Positions 37,101 to 44,744 of a stretch of DNA of 57,992 nucleotides are shown here, in pieces (within the stretch, counting starts at the first letter, position 1; each line of letters starts with the position of its first letter). The position numbers and the translations under genes were made by a program. This stretch comes from Nostoc sp. LEGE 12450 (lineage in GTDB: Bacteria > Cyanobacteriota > Cyanobacteriia > Cyanobacteriales > Nostocaceae). The stretch is taken from contig NZ_JADEXU010000035.1 of NCBI RefSeq assembly GCF_015206895.1, forward strand, positions 1-57,992, written 5' to 3'. Under the pieces are notes generated by a model, which made no database searches, was not told the origin of the DNA, and saw nothing but the letters and a program-made list of their open reading frames with translations.

Positions 37101-40100
37101 TCGTTATCTGAGTTGGGGTCTTGCAAGTAGAAACCGTTACTAGCTGTAGCCGTGACAATTCCCGCTACATTGCTGACATTCTGACCTCTCAAAAGTGAGA
37201 TATGCCCCGCTCCCTGAATGTCGTGAATCCGAATTGCGTCATCATCAGCGATCGCCACTGTTGCAGTAGTAGCAGTACCGAGAGTATAGTTGGCGCTACT
37301 ATTTAGAGTCAAAGTGACGGTTTCATTTCCTTCAACTGTCGTATCATCCACAGGTGTAATGGTGATATCCGCAAAGGATTGTCCGGCAGCGATGGTTGCT
37401 ATGCCTGTTAGGGTTGGTGTGTAATCTGTGCTTGTGGCTTGTCCAGCACCCGTTGCAACATTGTAATTTACCGTCAAGGCATTGGTGGTACTGCCTGTGC
37501 GAGAGATGCGGAAGATACCAGGCTCACTACCAGCTTCGGCGGCGTTGGCATCTTGGGCTGCGATCGCAATTGTAGGTAGAGACGAAACAATAGTCCCTGG
37601 AGAGCCGATTTCCACGTTTGAATTTACAGCGACGAATGCACCATTAACTCCCACAGCGCTCAACGTTGCGATCGTGGCATTGTTTGACAAGGCGGCATTA
37701 TCGAAGGTGGCAAATGGGGCTGTGGCTGGAGATGCTCCAAAGACGACATTAGCCTGTAAAGCACCAGTGGAATTATAGATATTTACGGCATCACCACCCG
37801 TACCCAAGCCTATGCCTGAACCAGAGTAGTTGCCGATTTTCAAGTCGGCTGGTGGGTTTGCGCCGAACCAGTTGGATAAAAATGTAGGATTAGCGGTAGC
37901 TCCTTCGAGGAAGATTACCGATTCACCTGCGCCGATAGTTGTAATACCGTTCAAGGCGACAGAGGAGGCGAAGCTATTCGAGTTGTCGTCAATTTTCCAG
38001 CCTGTGATATCTACGGCGCTCAAACCCTTGTTGGTAAGCTCAAACCAGTCTGCACCGACGGGTGAGTTGCCACTACTCCAGGGAGCTACTTCAGTGATGA
38101 AGATACTGCTGGTGGTGGGATTCTCATTTACATCGGTTACTAATAAGCTAAATGCCGTAGTTGCATCTGGGTTATTGCCAACACTCGCGTCATTTACATT
38201 GACGCTGACGTTGTAGCTGGTCTTAGTTTCAAAATCTAGAGTGGTTCCCGCTTTCAGGAACAAAGCATTGTCCGTAATCTCAAAGAAGTTGGCATCTGCA
38301 CCAGTCAAGCTGAGGGTATTTGTTCCCAAAGCGTCATCACTGACGATAATATTGCCGACTTTAAAGGGAGTTTCAGTACTGGTGCTTTCTGACAAGCTGG
38401 TGACGGTATTTGCAAGGCTGACGGCTACAGGGGCTTGATTCGCATAAGTAAATGAGGATGGTGCATAGACCCAAAGTTGAGGGTGATCGATATCACCTCC
38501 GCCATTCTCATTAACGACATAAATCAATCCATTCTTGTCCACCGTGATTCCTTCATTCCCCTGATCCACAACGGATAAAGGATTACCCGCATCGGAGACA
38601 ATAGTTAATGAGCTAGAGATATTTCCAGTGCGATCGATGTTGACGATTTTGCCTGATTCTTGGCTTAAAATCAGCAGACGGCTGGAGTCGGGTTGTCCGT
38701 TCAAGGCTGATAGATTCGACAATGCGAAAACATCCGCGAAGTCCGCAAGACCAGCCAATGCTGGATCGAAAAGATTGGTAGAGTTGACTGTGGTGGGCGA
38801 ACCGTTACTCGCAGTTCCCGCCGCAAAATCGATGTTTGTTTGAAAAATTCCTTCGGGTGTAATCTCCTTAACTGCGATGAAGCCACCAGTCTGGGGGTCA
38901 TAGGAGATACCTTCGATGCCAATATTTCCGACCGTCGTACCGAGTTTTACGGTCTGGACATTACTTCTAGTAAGGGTGGTTCCTGGGGCATAGGTAAACA
39001 AATTAGCCTGTCTGTCTCGCTCCTCAATCAAGACAAACTTGCCGTCACCGACATAGGTAAGCCCTTCTGTATCGTAAAATTCTGTTCCTTGAGGACTGCT
39101 GCCAGAAGCTAACGTCATTGAGTCAATTAATTGTCCCGTCTTCGATACTTGCACGATCGCTCTGCCGCCATCACCGACAACAAACAGCGTGTCGGTATCC
39201 TTGTTATAGGTAACTGCCGAGACTTCTTGAGCCAGTAAATTGTTGGTTGGCGCAGTGGTTCGCGTCGGTTCGGGTAGGTCGTAACGTCCGATGCGGACGT
39301 AGGTGGAGAGATCGATAGAAGTTACCACCGTGTCGTTGTCAGCGATCGCCACTGTTGCAGTAGTAGTAGCACCCAAAGTATAGTCGGCGCTGCTATTCAG
39401 AGTCAAAGTGACGCTTTCAGTTCCTTCAACTGTCGGATCATCTACAGGTGTAATGGTGATATCCACAAAGGATTCTCCAGCAGCGATCGTTGCTGTGCCT
39501 GTTAGAGTTGGTGTGTAATCTGCGCTTGTGGCTTGTCCAGCACCCGTTCCAATATTGTAATTTACCGTTAGGGCATCGGTGGTACTACCTGTGCGAGAGA
39601 TCCGGAAGATACCAGGGTCAGTGCCAGCTTCGGCGGCATTGACATCTTGGGCTGCGATCGAGACAGTGGGGGTTGATGCGGCGATCGTAAAATTCGTGGT
39701 ATTTGGAGCAGTTGTGGTGTAAGTACCATCAGTTTGATCAACCGTCCAGTTGTTAACATTAAAGACTGAAGATTTATAGTTTGCAAAGCTAGATTGTCCA
39801 GTTCTAGAGCCACTATATTCACCATAGTCAGCACTAGTTCTTAATACTATTGCGTTAACTCCAACCGTTAATCCTGCATTTGCAATTGGATCACCAGGTG
39901 TTACAACATCTCCTGATGATACCGCAGTTAAAATCGTAGTTGGAGCAGATGCGCTAGAGCCAAGAAAAGCATAGATAACGTCACCACTTGCAGAAAGACC
40001 GTAGTTACTGCTACCTGATACCGTGGCACGAGAGAGAGTTCCAACTGATGCAGCAAGGGTGGCAACATCAACTCCAGTAAAGCGAATTACTGTACCAGCA

Positions 40101-40291
40101 TTTATCGTACTAGATCCTGATATCCATTGAAAATAAGACTCACCAGTGTTAAAAGCTGTCGTGCTAGTAGCTTCATTATCAGTGAAATAAATCGTCGTGT
40201 TCGGGTCTATATCTACAAATGTAACAATAGACCAGCCATCTTCATCGGCATTGAAGGATATAAAAGCAATATCCCCTTGTGTTAAAGCCAT
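34193..40291 (-). CDS. Giant RTX secreted protein with phytase-like and nuclease domains
   Basis: 2032 residues with no N-terminal signal, as expected for type I secretion by a C-terminal signal. Approximate order: N-terminal T1SS-associated domain (1-200); Calx-beta (210-320); SdiA-regulated/phytase-like propeller (327-617); cadherin-like (620-720); lamin-tail domain (727-900); second Calx-beta (907-1022); OB-like domain (1025-1270). Next comes an ExeM/NucH-type endonuclease-exonuclease-phosphatase domain (1288-1590) with all motifs visible: ATFNVEN, SLEEIQDN, GNHFNSKGGD, GDLNDF, DHLLVS, DSDHDPS. Then cadherin and Ig-like repeats (1590-1790), Ca-binding GGAGNDxLxGG repeats (1810-1927) and a C-terminal beta region. 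It is likely an extracellular enzyme releasing phosphate from nucleic acids or other organic phosphates. It lies between direct repeats. No T1SS genes are adjacent. Confidence 0.88.
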   Translation of the reverse strand: MALTQGDIAFISFNADEDGWSIVTFVDIDPNTTIYFTDNEATSTTAFNTGESYFQWISGSSTINAGTVIRFTGVDVATLAASVGTLSRATVSGSSNYGLSASGDVIYAFLGSSASAPTTILTAVSSGDVVTPGDPIANAGLTVGVNAIVLRTSADYGEYSGSRTGQSSFANYKSSVFNVNNWTVDQTDGTYTTTAPNTTNFTIAASTPTVSIAAQDVNAAEAGTDPGIFRISRTGSTTDALTVNYNIGTGAGQATSADYTPTLTGTATIAAGESFVDITITPVDDPTVEGTESVTLTLNSSADYTLGATTTATVAIADNDTVVTSIDLSTYVRIGRYDLPEPTRTTAPTNNLLAQEVSAVTYNKDTDTLFVVGDGGRAIVQVSKTGQLIDSMTLASGSSPQGTEFYDTEGLTYVGDGKFVLIEERDRQANLFTYAPGTTLTRSNVQTVKLGTTVGNIGIEGISYDPQTGGFIAVKEITPEGIFQTNIDFAAGTASNGSPTTVNSTNLFDPALAGLADFADVFALSNLSALNGQPDSSRLLILSQESGKIVNIDRTGNISSSLTIVSDAGNPLSVVDQGNEGITVDKNGLIYVVNENGGGDIDHPQLWVYAPSSFTYANQAPVAVSLANTVTSLSESTSTETPFKVGNIIVSDDALGTNTLSLTGADANFFEITDNALFLKAGTTLDFETKTSYNVSVNVNDASVGNNPDATTAFSLLVTDVNENPTTSSIFITEVAPWSSGNSPVGADWFELTNKGLSAVDITGWKIDDNSNSFASSVALNGITTIGAGESVIFLEGATANPTFLSNWFGANPPADLKIGNYSGSGIGLGTGGDAVNIYNSTGALQANVVFGASPATAPFATFDNAALSNNATIATLSAVGVNGAFVAVNSNVEIGSPGTIVSSLPTIAIAAQDANAAEAGSEPGIFRISRTGSTTNALTVNYNVATGAGQATSTDYTPTLTGIATIAAGQSFADITITPVDDTTVEGNETVTLTLNSSANYTLGTATTATVAIADDDAIRIHDIQGAGHISLLRGQNVSNVAGIVTATASNGFYLQDPNSDNDVRTSEGIFVFTSAAPTVSVGDSILVNGTVTEFRPGNNANNLTVTQITSPTIVTVSTGNALPTATILGNGGRAIPTTVIDNDTTGNIETGTTTFDPAQDGIDFYESLEGMRVQVNNPVSTSPTGNFGTSQEIWVLADNGANATGSTSRGGSLISASDFNPERIQIDDLSNALVLPEVNVGTQLSTVTGVVNYDFSNYEVLVSAAPTVVQNSTLQREVTNLTPTTDQLTVATFNVENLDPSDGATKFNNLASRIVNNLKSPDIISLEEIQDNNGATNNGVVDASTTFQTLINAIAAAGGPTYQYRQIDPVNGTNGGEPGGNIRVGFLFNPARVNFVDRPGGTSTSSTTVTNVSGVPTLSDSPGLIDPTNSAFTSSRKPLVGEFTFKGETVYIIGNHFNSKGGDQPLFGVNQPPTLTSEVQRQQQATLVKNFVQSILTINPNANVVVAGDLNDFEFSNPVSTLESAGLTSLIETLPANERYTYNFEGNAQTLDHLLVSSNLLGKLDAYDVVHVNSEFADQDSDHDPSVARFNLNDAPTAISLSDTNVNENVAANTVVGTFSTTDPDTGNTFTYSLVSGTGDTDNAAFAIADNTLKINTSPDFETKSAYSIRVRSTDNGGLSVDKVLAIQVNDLNEAPTVVQPLEDRIISTSKLFSFNVGDKFTDIDQGDTLTYTATGLPTGSDIANTGLIFGNISQAGIFAVTVTAADGKGGSVSDTFDLTVANNKATSSNDIIFIDQLVGVSVLNALGGNDRVIGTVANETLSGGAGNDYIDAKGGNDSLLGNDGIDTLLGGAGNDILEGGAADDILLGELDNDTLLGGGGNDSLEGGGGNDSLNGGADNDTLLGGLGNDILAGGGGNDHLIGWGGGTNEIDQLNGAQSADTYILGDASSVFYAKSGNGDYADIVSFKASDRIQLKGSADNYFLGSASVSGFSSSSVGIFANNGTQLELIAVVESGLNRNLSTDTRFVFV

Positions 40292-40422
40292 AGGAATTAT
40301 TTAACCTCTTTAGTTTGTTTCAGATTCTCAAAAAATCAACCAAATGATCCGAAGCGATGTATTAAGTGCGATCGCTCTTGGGATTTATCCAAAGTTGTCC
40401 GCACTTCTTAAACAGTCCAAAA

Positions 40423-40533
40423 GCGATCGCTACCAATATTTTTTGGTTAAGGGGAAAAGGGGAAAAGGAAAGGGTTTGAATTTACCTTTCCCCCTTTGCC
40501 CTTTAACCTTTCCCCAAACCAAAAGAGAGATCA
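40423..40533 (+). repeat. Hairpin element, plus orientation
   Basis: It runs from GCGATCGCTACCAATA through GGTTAAGGGGAAAAGGGG and the CCTTTCCCCC complement arm to CCAAAAGAGAGAT. Its outer sequence is repeated, inverted, at 40964-41040, with about 60 nearly identical bases. Confidence 0.7.
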
Positions 40534-40963
40534 CACTGATTTGTGGGGCGATCGCTCTCATAACGACAAAAGGATAGATGCAATAACTTACTTCAGTATT
40601 TGGGCGAACATGAGACAAGATCGGCATGAAAGACCGAAGTAACTAGCAAAAAATAGCTACATACTTTATTAGTATTAATTCGTACTTATCAACTTCAACC
40701 TATCCCGGTAAGTTTAAGGAACAGCTAGCAAAAGGTTAAAAAAACAAATTTTTGGCATGGAATTGCGCTCAGATGATTGAAAAGTCAGCAGATGAGAAGC
40801 AATCCAATACTTATCGGACAAGTACTTTCCATCTCTGGTGTGGTCTGGGAATCCATTTTCGGGAAAAGGGAAAGGAATGATTTTAAACCCTTCCACTTGA
40901 ACAGAGAAGTGTTACAAGGTAGCAATCGCAATACTTTTCAGATAAAACCCAATAATCTCTCTT

Positions 40964-41040
40964 TTGGTCTGGGGAAAGGGAAATTCAAACCTTTTCCCTT
41001 TCCCCTTTTCCCCTTAACCGAAAAATATTGGTAGCGATCG
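40964..41040 (-). repeat. Hairpin element, minus orientation
   Basis: It runs from ATCTCTCTTTTGGT through CCCCTTTTCCCCTTAACC to TATTGGTAGCGATCGC, the inverse of the copy at 40423-40533. The internal arm is shortened compared with that copy. Together the two copies form a large inverted repeat around about 430 bp. Confidence 0.7.
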
Positions 41041-41208
41041 CCACTTGTTATTTTTTGCTCAACTCAGGGAACTCTATTAATACGGTTCAGTAATTCGCGC
41101 AGCGTTGACTAGAGAAAGGCTTCCCGTAAGGTAAGCAACTGGTATTACTTGTTGTGGGTTTAGTTGAACTGTGTTGTAAGCATAACTTTGAGTTTTGAGG
41201 ATCGGCTG

Positions 41209-42519
41209 ATGGATAAATCAATTATTCAGTTGGTTGACGAATTACCAACTGACAATATCACTGTCAAAGTTTTAAAGGCTCTTGATTACGTAGCACCAGG
41301 TGAGTGGAGCAATTTGACGGGGTTTGAAAATAGTATTCGCAGTATTACTGGAGAAACCGATGCTAAGGTCATTCAGAGAATCCGCGATCGCGCTGTCGTG
41401 TTATACGAAGATCCTCAAAAAGGCTACCAGTTTGCAATCAAGCTTTATCAAACAATTGATAAGGCAGACACAGCTATGGCAGCAGCAGCTTTAGCGAATA
41501 AAGTTAGTGAAAAAATCGGCTTTCTGTCTTTTTTAGGCAACATTACTCCCAAAGCTGATGTAACTCAATCTATTGACTTGGCACTGAAAATCGCTGTCGA
41601 AATCATCGCCTTTTGCAAACTAAATGGCATTCCTCAACCTAACCCCCAAGAGTTTGCTAATTCTCTTGCTAACAACTATCAAAATGCATCCTTAATGCGG
41701 ATGATAGCTTTAGTTTGTATAGACGGAATTCTGCCATTAGGCCCCGACTTTCTCAGCAAAATTCACGGAGTTATTAGTGGCACTGATGCTGGTGCAATAA
41801 CTCAAAATCCGGTTTTCTTAGCCATCAATAACTTTCTACCAGGTAGTAACCCCTCTGATAAAGTTGGTTTTATCGGTCAGAGTTTTAACTCCGTACAAGG
41901 TTGGATGAATAACTTAGTATCTAAGACAGGTATAACCCCACAATCAATTTCTAGTAATTTGGGTAGTTTTATTCAGATTGCTGATGATAATTTAGATTTT
42001 GTCGCAGTATTCCTAGATCAAACTACCAATTACTACGAGCATACCGGAACTCAAAGCGTCGCTCGCGGCTTGATTTTGGAAGCATACACTCTAGTAAAAG
42101 AGGAAATTAAACAAGAGCAACAAAAGCCTATTCAAGATGTTTCGTCAGCTTCTGCTATCAAGTCAGATAAAATTCAGTATGAAGTCAGCAAAACAGTAGA
42201 AGTCTGGGATGGTGAGGACGAAGATTGGTATCAGGGAACAATTGAGAAAATCCAAGATGACCAATTCTTTATTCATTACCTTGGTTATGGTTCATCTTAT
42301 GACGAGTGGGTAGGTGAAGATGACATTCGGACTCGCGATCTCCGCTCTGCGGATGACAATGGATATGCAGTTGGTCAAAAAGTAAAATGTTGGGATGAAG
42401 ACCAAGAAGCTTGGTATTCTGCAACGATTCAGCAAGTCCAAAATCAGCAATACTTTGTTCACTATGTTGGTTATGACTCATCTTATGATGAGTGGGTTGA
42501 TAGCGACGAAATTTCTTAA
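41209..42519 (+). CDS. Protein with two C-terminal Tudor-knot/chromo-barrel domains
   Basis: The ATG at 41209 is chosen (436 residues); the homologous remnant at 34080 keeps the same boundary. Residues 1-310 form a helical region I do not recognise, with Leu/Ala/Ile-rich segments and no signal or membrane helix. Two related modules follow: about 325-372 (VEVWDGEDEDWYQGTIEKI ... YGSSYDEWVG) and about 385-436 (VKCWDEDQEAWYSATIQQV ... YDSSYDEWVD). The W-x-D-x-D-x-x-W-Y-x-x-x-I ... HY-x-GY-x-x-x-x-DEWV pattern is that of Tudor-knot/MSL3-type chromo-barrels, better known from eukaryotic histone readers. In bacteria the ligand is unknown. It starts just after the right direct repeat; the giant RTX gene is divergent. 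Confidence 0.8.
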   Translation: MDKSIIQLVDELPTDNITVKVLKALDYVAPGEWSNLTGFENSIRSITGETDAKVIQRIRDRAVVLYEDPQKGYQFAIKLYQTIDKADTAMAAAALANKVSEKIGFLSFLGNITPKADVTQSIDLALKIAVEIIAFCKLNGIPQPNPQEFANSLANNYQNASLMRMIALVCIDGILPLGPDFLSKIHGVISGTDAGAITQNPVFLAINNFLPGSNPSDKVGFIGQSFNSVQGWMNNLVSKTGITPQSISSNLGSFIQIADDNLDFVAVFLDQTTNYYEHTGTQSVARGLILEAYTLVKEEIKQEQQKPIQDVSSASAIKSDKIQYEVSKTVEVWDGEDEDWYQGTIEKIQDDQFFIHYLGYGSSYDEWVGEDDIRTRDLRSADDNGYAVGQKVKCWDEDQEAWYSATIQQVQNQQYFVHYVGYDSSYDEWVDSDEIS

Positions 42520-42550
42520 CTACTGAATTAGTAGCACAGGGCCGACAAGA

Positions 42551-42688
42551 GCAATATCTACGATGGGTTATTACCCTCTCTACGCGCAGCGTCTCGTAGC
42601 TTGCTGAATACTCACTATCGGTGTCGCACCCTGTGCTAGCATTAGTACCTTTAAAAATTACGAATTACGAATTACGAATTACGAATTA
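42551..42688. repeat. Dispersed repeats before the sugar-kinase gene
   Basis: GCAATATCTACGATGGG at 42551-42567 is a copy of the repeat at 9855 and 25142. A CGCGCAGCGTCTCGTAGC-type repeat is at 42582-42599. Four tandem copies of the heptamer TTACGAA span 42656-42686, a classic short tandemly repeated repetitive (STRR) sequence of heterocystous cyanobacteria. Confidence 0.7.
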
Positions 42689-42757
42689 TTTTGACGCGCT
42701 ACTATATCCCCTATTGCCTTCGTGCAATATACGTGAGGAGTAGTGCAGGTTAAACAG

Positions 42758-43999
42758 ATGACAGAAGAATTTAATAGACATCGTGCAGAGAATTTGCTTG
42801 CGATCGCAGATCAATTCACCAAAGTAGGAAAGGTTACAGACGTTAAAGGCTTTGGAAGTGGTAATATCAATGACACTTTTTTAGTGACTCTAGATTCCTC
42901 AAAAGAACAACATTTTGTCCTGCAACGCATCAACACGCAGGTGTTTCGGCAGCCAAAACTGATTATGCAGAATATGCGTACCTTCACTGAGCATGTTCAT
43001 AAACGGTTACAGCACACCCCCCTCAATCGTCGCTGGGAAGTACCGCGCGTACTATTAACTAAGAATGCTCAAGACCACTGTCAGGATGCAGACGGCTCCT
43101 TTTGGCGGGCGATTAGCTTTATTGAAGGCTCCCAGTCTTTTGATACTATGCGCGATCGCTCACAAGCGAAAGAAATTGGTTATGCCTTGGGGATGTTCCA
43201 CAATTTAATCAGTGATTTGCCACCAGAAAAACTCGCTGACACTCTTCAAGGATTTCATATTACACCGCTTTACCTCCAGCATTACGAAGAAGTGTTGGCG
43301 AAAACTAGTAGTTCGCCAAGTGAACTTGGCGGGGTAAAGGGTAAGGGGGAAGGGGGAAAGGGTTTAAATCCCTTACCCCTTTCCCCTTTACCCAGCCCTC
43401 ACCCAGCATTTTTGGGTTGGCAGACTACTAGTGCTAGTCAATCTTCAGAAGTTAATTATTGCTTACAGTTTGTTAGCGATCGCCAAGCCTTTGCACATAT
43501 CCTAGAAAATGCCAAAGCTGAGGGCAAACTACCTCTGCGTCTGATGCACGGCGATCCCAAAATTAATAATGTTATGTTCGACACTGTTACCCAGCAAGCC
43601 GTCAGCGTCATCGACCTCGACACCGTTAAACCCGGTCTGGTACATTACGATATCGGCGATTGTTTGCGATCGGGCTGCAATCAGGCTGGAGAGGAAACTG
43701 AAAATTGGGAAAGTGTTCATTTCGATCCCGACCTGTGTCAGGGAATCTTGCAAGGCTATCTCTCTGTGGCAAAGGCGTTTCTTACCGAGAATGATTATGC
43801 ATATATATATGATGGCATCCGTCTCATTGCCTTTGAATTAGGATTGAGGTTTTTTGCCGATTATTTAGCTGGGAATGTCTACTTTAAAGTTAAGCACCCA
43901 GAACATAACTTGGCAAGAGCGATCGTGCAGTTTAAGCTTACCGAAAGTATTGAATCTCAAGAAACGCAGATTCGTAACATTATCAAAGACATGAAATGA
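42758..43999 (+). CDS. NahK-like N-acetylhexosamine/sugar 1-kinase (APH fold)
   Basis: The ATG at 42758 gives 413 residues; a GTG at 42743 is an alternative. The aminoglycoside-phosphotransferase-like fold is clear: nucleotide loop GFGSGNINDTFLVTL, Lys/Glu region FVLQRINTQVF, catalytic loop RLMHGDPKINNVMFD and metal Asp in VSVIDLDTVKPGLVHYDIGD. The IND-T and HGD-x-K-x-NNVM-D motifs are characteristic of N-acetylhexosamine 1-kinase and its relatives, which make sugar 1-phosphates. Residues 183-225 are encoded by a 129-bp palindromic element inserted in frame. The stop overlaps the start of the downstream DOMON-like gene by 4 bp (ATGA), showing translational coupling. Confidence 0.85.
   Translation: MTEEFNRHRAENLLAIADQFTKVGKVTDVKGFGSGNINDTFLVTLDSSKEQHFVLQRINTQVFRQPKLIMQNMRTFTEHVHKRLQHTPLNRRWEVPRVLLTKNAQDHCQDADGSFWRAISFIEGSQSFDTMRDRSQAKEIGYALGMFHNLISDLPPEKLADTLQGFHITPLYLQHYEEVLAKTSSSPSELGGVKGKGEGGKGLNPLPLSPLPSPHPAFLGWQTTSASQSSEVNYCLQFVSDRQAFAHILENAKAEGKLPLRLMHGDPKINNVMFDTVTQQAVSVIDLDTVKPGLVHYDIGDCLRSGCNQAGEETENWESVHFDPDLCQGILQGYLSVAKAFLTENDYAYIYDGIRLIAFELGLRFFADYLAGNVYFKVKHPEHNLARAIVQFKLTESIESQETQIRNIIKDMK
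43304..43432. mobile_element. Palindromic MITE-like element inside the sugar-kinase gene
   Basis: 129 bp (43 codons). The ends are ACTAGTAGTTCGCCAA and, inverted, ACTAGTAGTCTGCCAA (14 of 16 matching). Inside is a CGCCAAG-TGAA-CTTGGCG hairpin followed by purine-rich arms GGGTAAAGGG ... CCCTTTACCC. It keeps the reading frame open, adding a Gly/Lys then Pro/Leu/Ser-rich segment. Confidence 0.72.
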
Positions 44000-44535
44000 A
44001 CAACCAGACATTTTCCCTACAACTCTTCCCTTCTACTGAATCCCTGCCTAATTTGAAAATTTTAGGCAATATCAGCCGAAATGGTAATCAATTAGCCATC
44101 CACTATATGCTTGAAGGCGATTTAAAAGAAGTTGCGATTGCTCAACCATCAAATACACCGTCACGCAAGTATGAATTGTGGAAAGACACCTGCTTCGAGT
44201 TCTTCCTTGGCATCAAATATTCTCAACAGTATTGGGAATTCAACCTTTCCCCAGGTGGACACTGGAATGTTTATCGCCTTGATGGGTATCGTCAAGGAAT
44301 GCAAGAGGAAACAGCTTTTGAAAATCTCCCTTTTAATGTTCAAAATAAATCTGATAGTTTAGCACTAGCCTTAAATGTTGATTTAGATAAAATAATTTCT
44401 ATGGAGCAAGCAATTGAAGTTGCCATTACTACCGTTATTAAAGATAGAGATGGTAAAGTGACTTACTGGGCCTTAACTCATCAAGGCACGGAGGCTGACT
44501 TTCATCTGCGAGACAGTTTTATCATTAAGTTGTAA
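43996..44535 (+). CDS. DOMON-like domain protein
   Basis: 179 residues, soluble, mostly beta-strand. The sequence PSNTPSRKYELWKDTCFEFFLG, YWEFNLSPGGHWNVYRLDGYR and the C-terminal TYWALTHQGTEADFHLRDSFIIKL match the pattern of stand-alone DOMON-like/CBM9-like proteins that bind sugars or haem. No catalytic residues are evident. The 4-bp overlap with the sugar-kinase gene argues for a joint carbohydrate-related role. Function is inferred from fold and context only. Confidence 0.78.
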   Translation: MNNQTFSLQLFPSTESLPNLKILGNISRNGNQLAIHYMLEGDLKEVAIAQPSNTPSRKYELWKDTCFEFFLGIKYSQQYWEFNLSPGGHWNVYRLDGYRQGMQEETAFENLPFNVQNKSDSLALALNVDLDKIISMEQAIEVAITTVIKDRDGKVTYWALTHQGTEADFHLRDSFIIKL

Positions 44536-44598
44536 ATACTGCTATTCACAAATTTACTGTGAGTAGCTGACTCAAGATATCATTCTGAAATATTGCGG

Positions 44599-44626
44599 AT
44601 ATTATTAGGATATATCCTAATAATAT
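44599..44626. promoter_or_regulatory. Perfect 28-bp palindrome
   Basis: ATATTATTAGGATA followed by its exact complement, extended by GGAT / ATCC outer bases with a 2-base bulge. It lies between convergent genes and has no T-run. A second hairpin, CCAGCAGA (44678-44685) / TCTGCTGG (44704-44711), follows. It may end or protect the two 3' ends, or bind a dimeric protein. Confidence 0.55.
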
Positions 44627-44744
44627 ATCCAATTTAGTTGGTATGCTATAAACGCAATTACCAGTACAAAGAACATTCCAGCAGAGGGCAGCTTTTGGCT
44701 TTATCTGCTGGAGACTCTAAATGTGAAACTTATAGGAATCAACT

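Larger units (their letters stand above)
40292..41208. other. Repeat-rich region upstream of giant RTX gene
   Basis: About 900 bp between divergent genes. It contains two inverted copies of a purine-rich hairpin element (40423-40533 and 40964-41040), a weaker relative near 40855-40890, and the right direct repeat at 41064-41102. A CGTAAGGTAAGC-like repeat and the putative leader of the Tudor-domain gene follow. No credible gene was found; short frames here run through repeats. Confidence 0.55.

Noticed and set aside
41101..41160. Possible riboswitch or leader before the Tudor-domain gene
   Set aside because: The sequence consists mainly of dispersed CGTAAGG/AGCAAC-type repeats, and no known riboswitch motif could be recognised.
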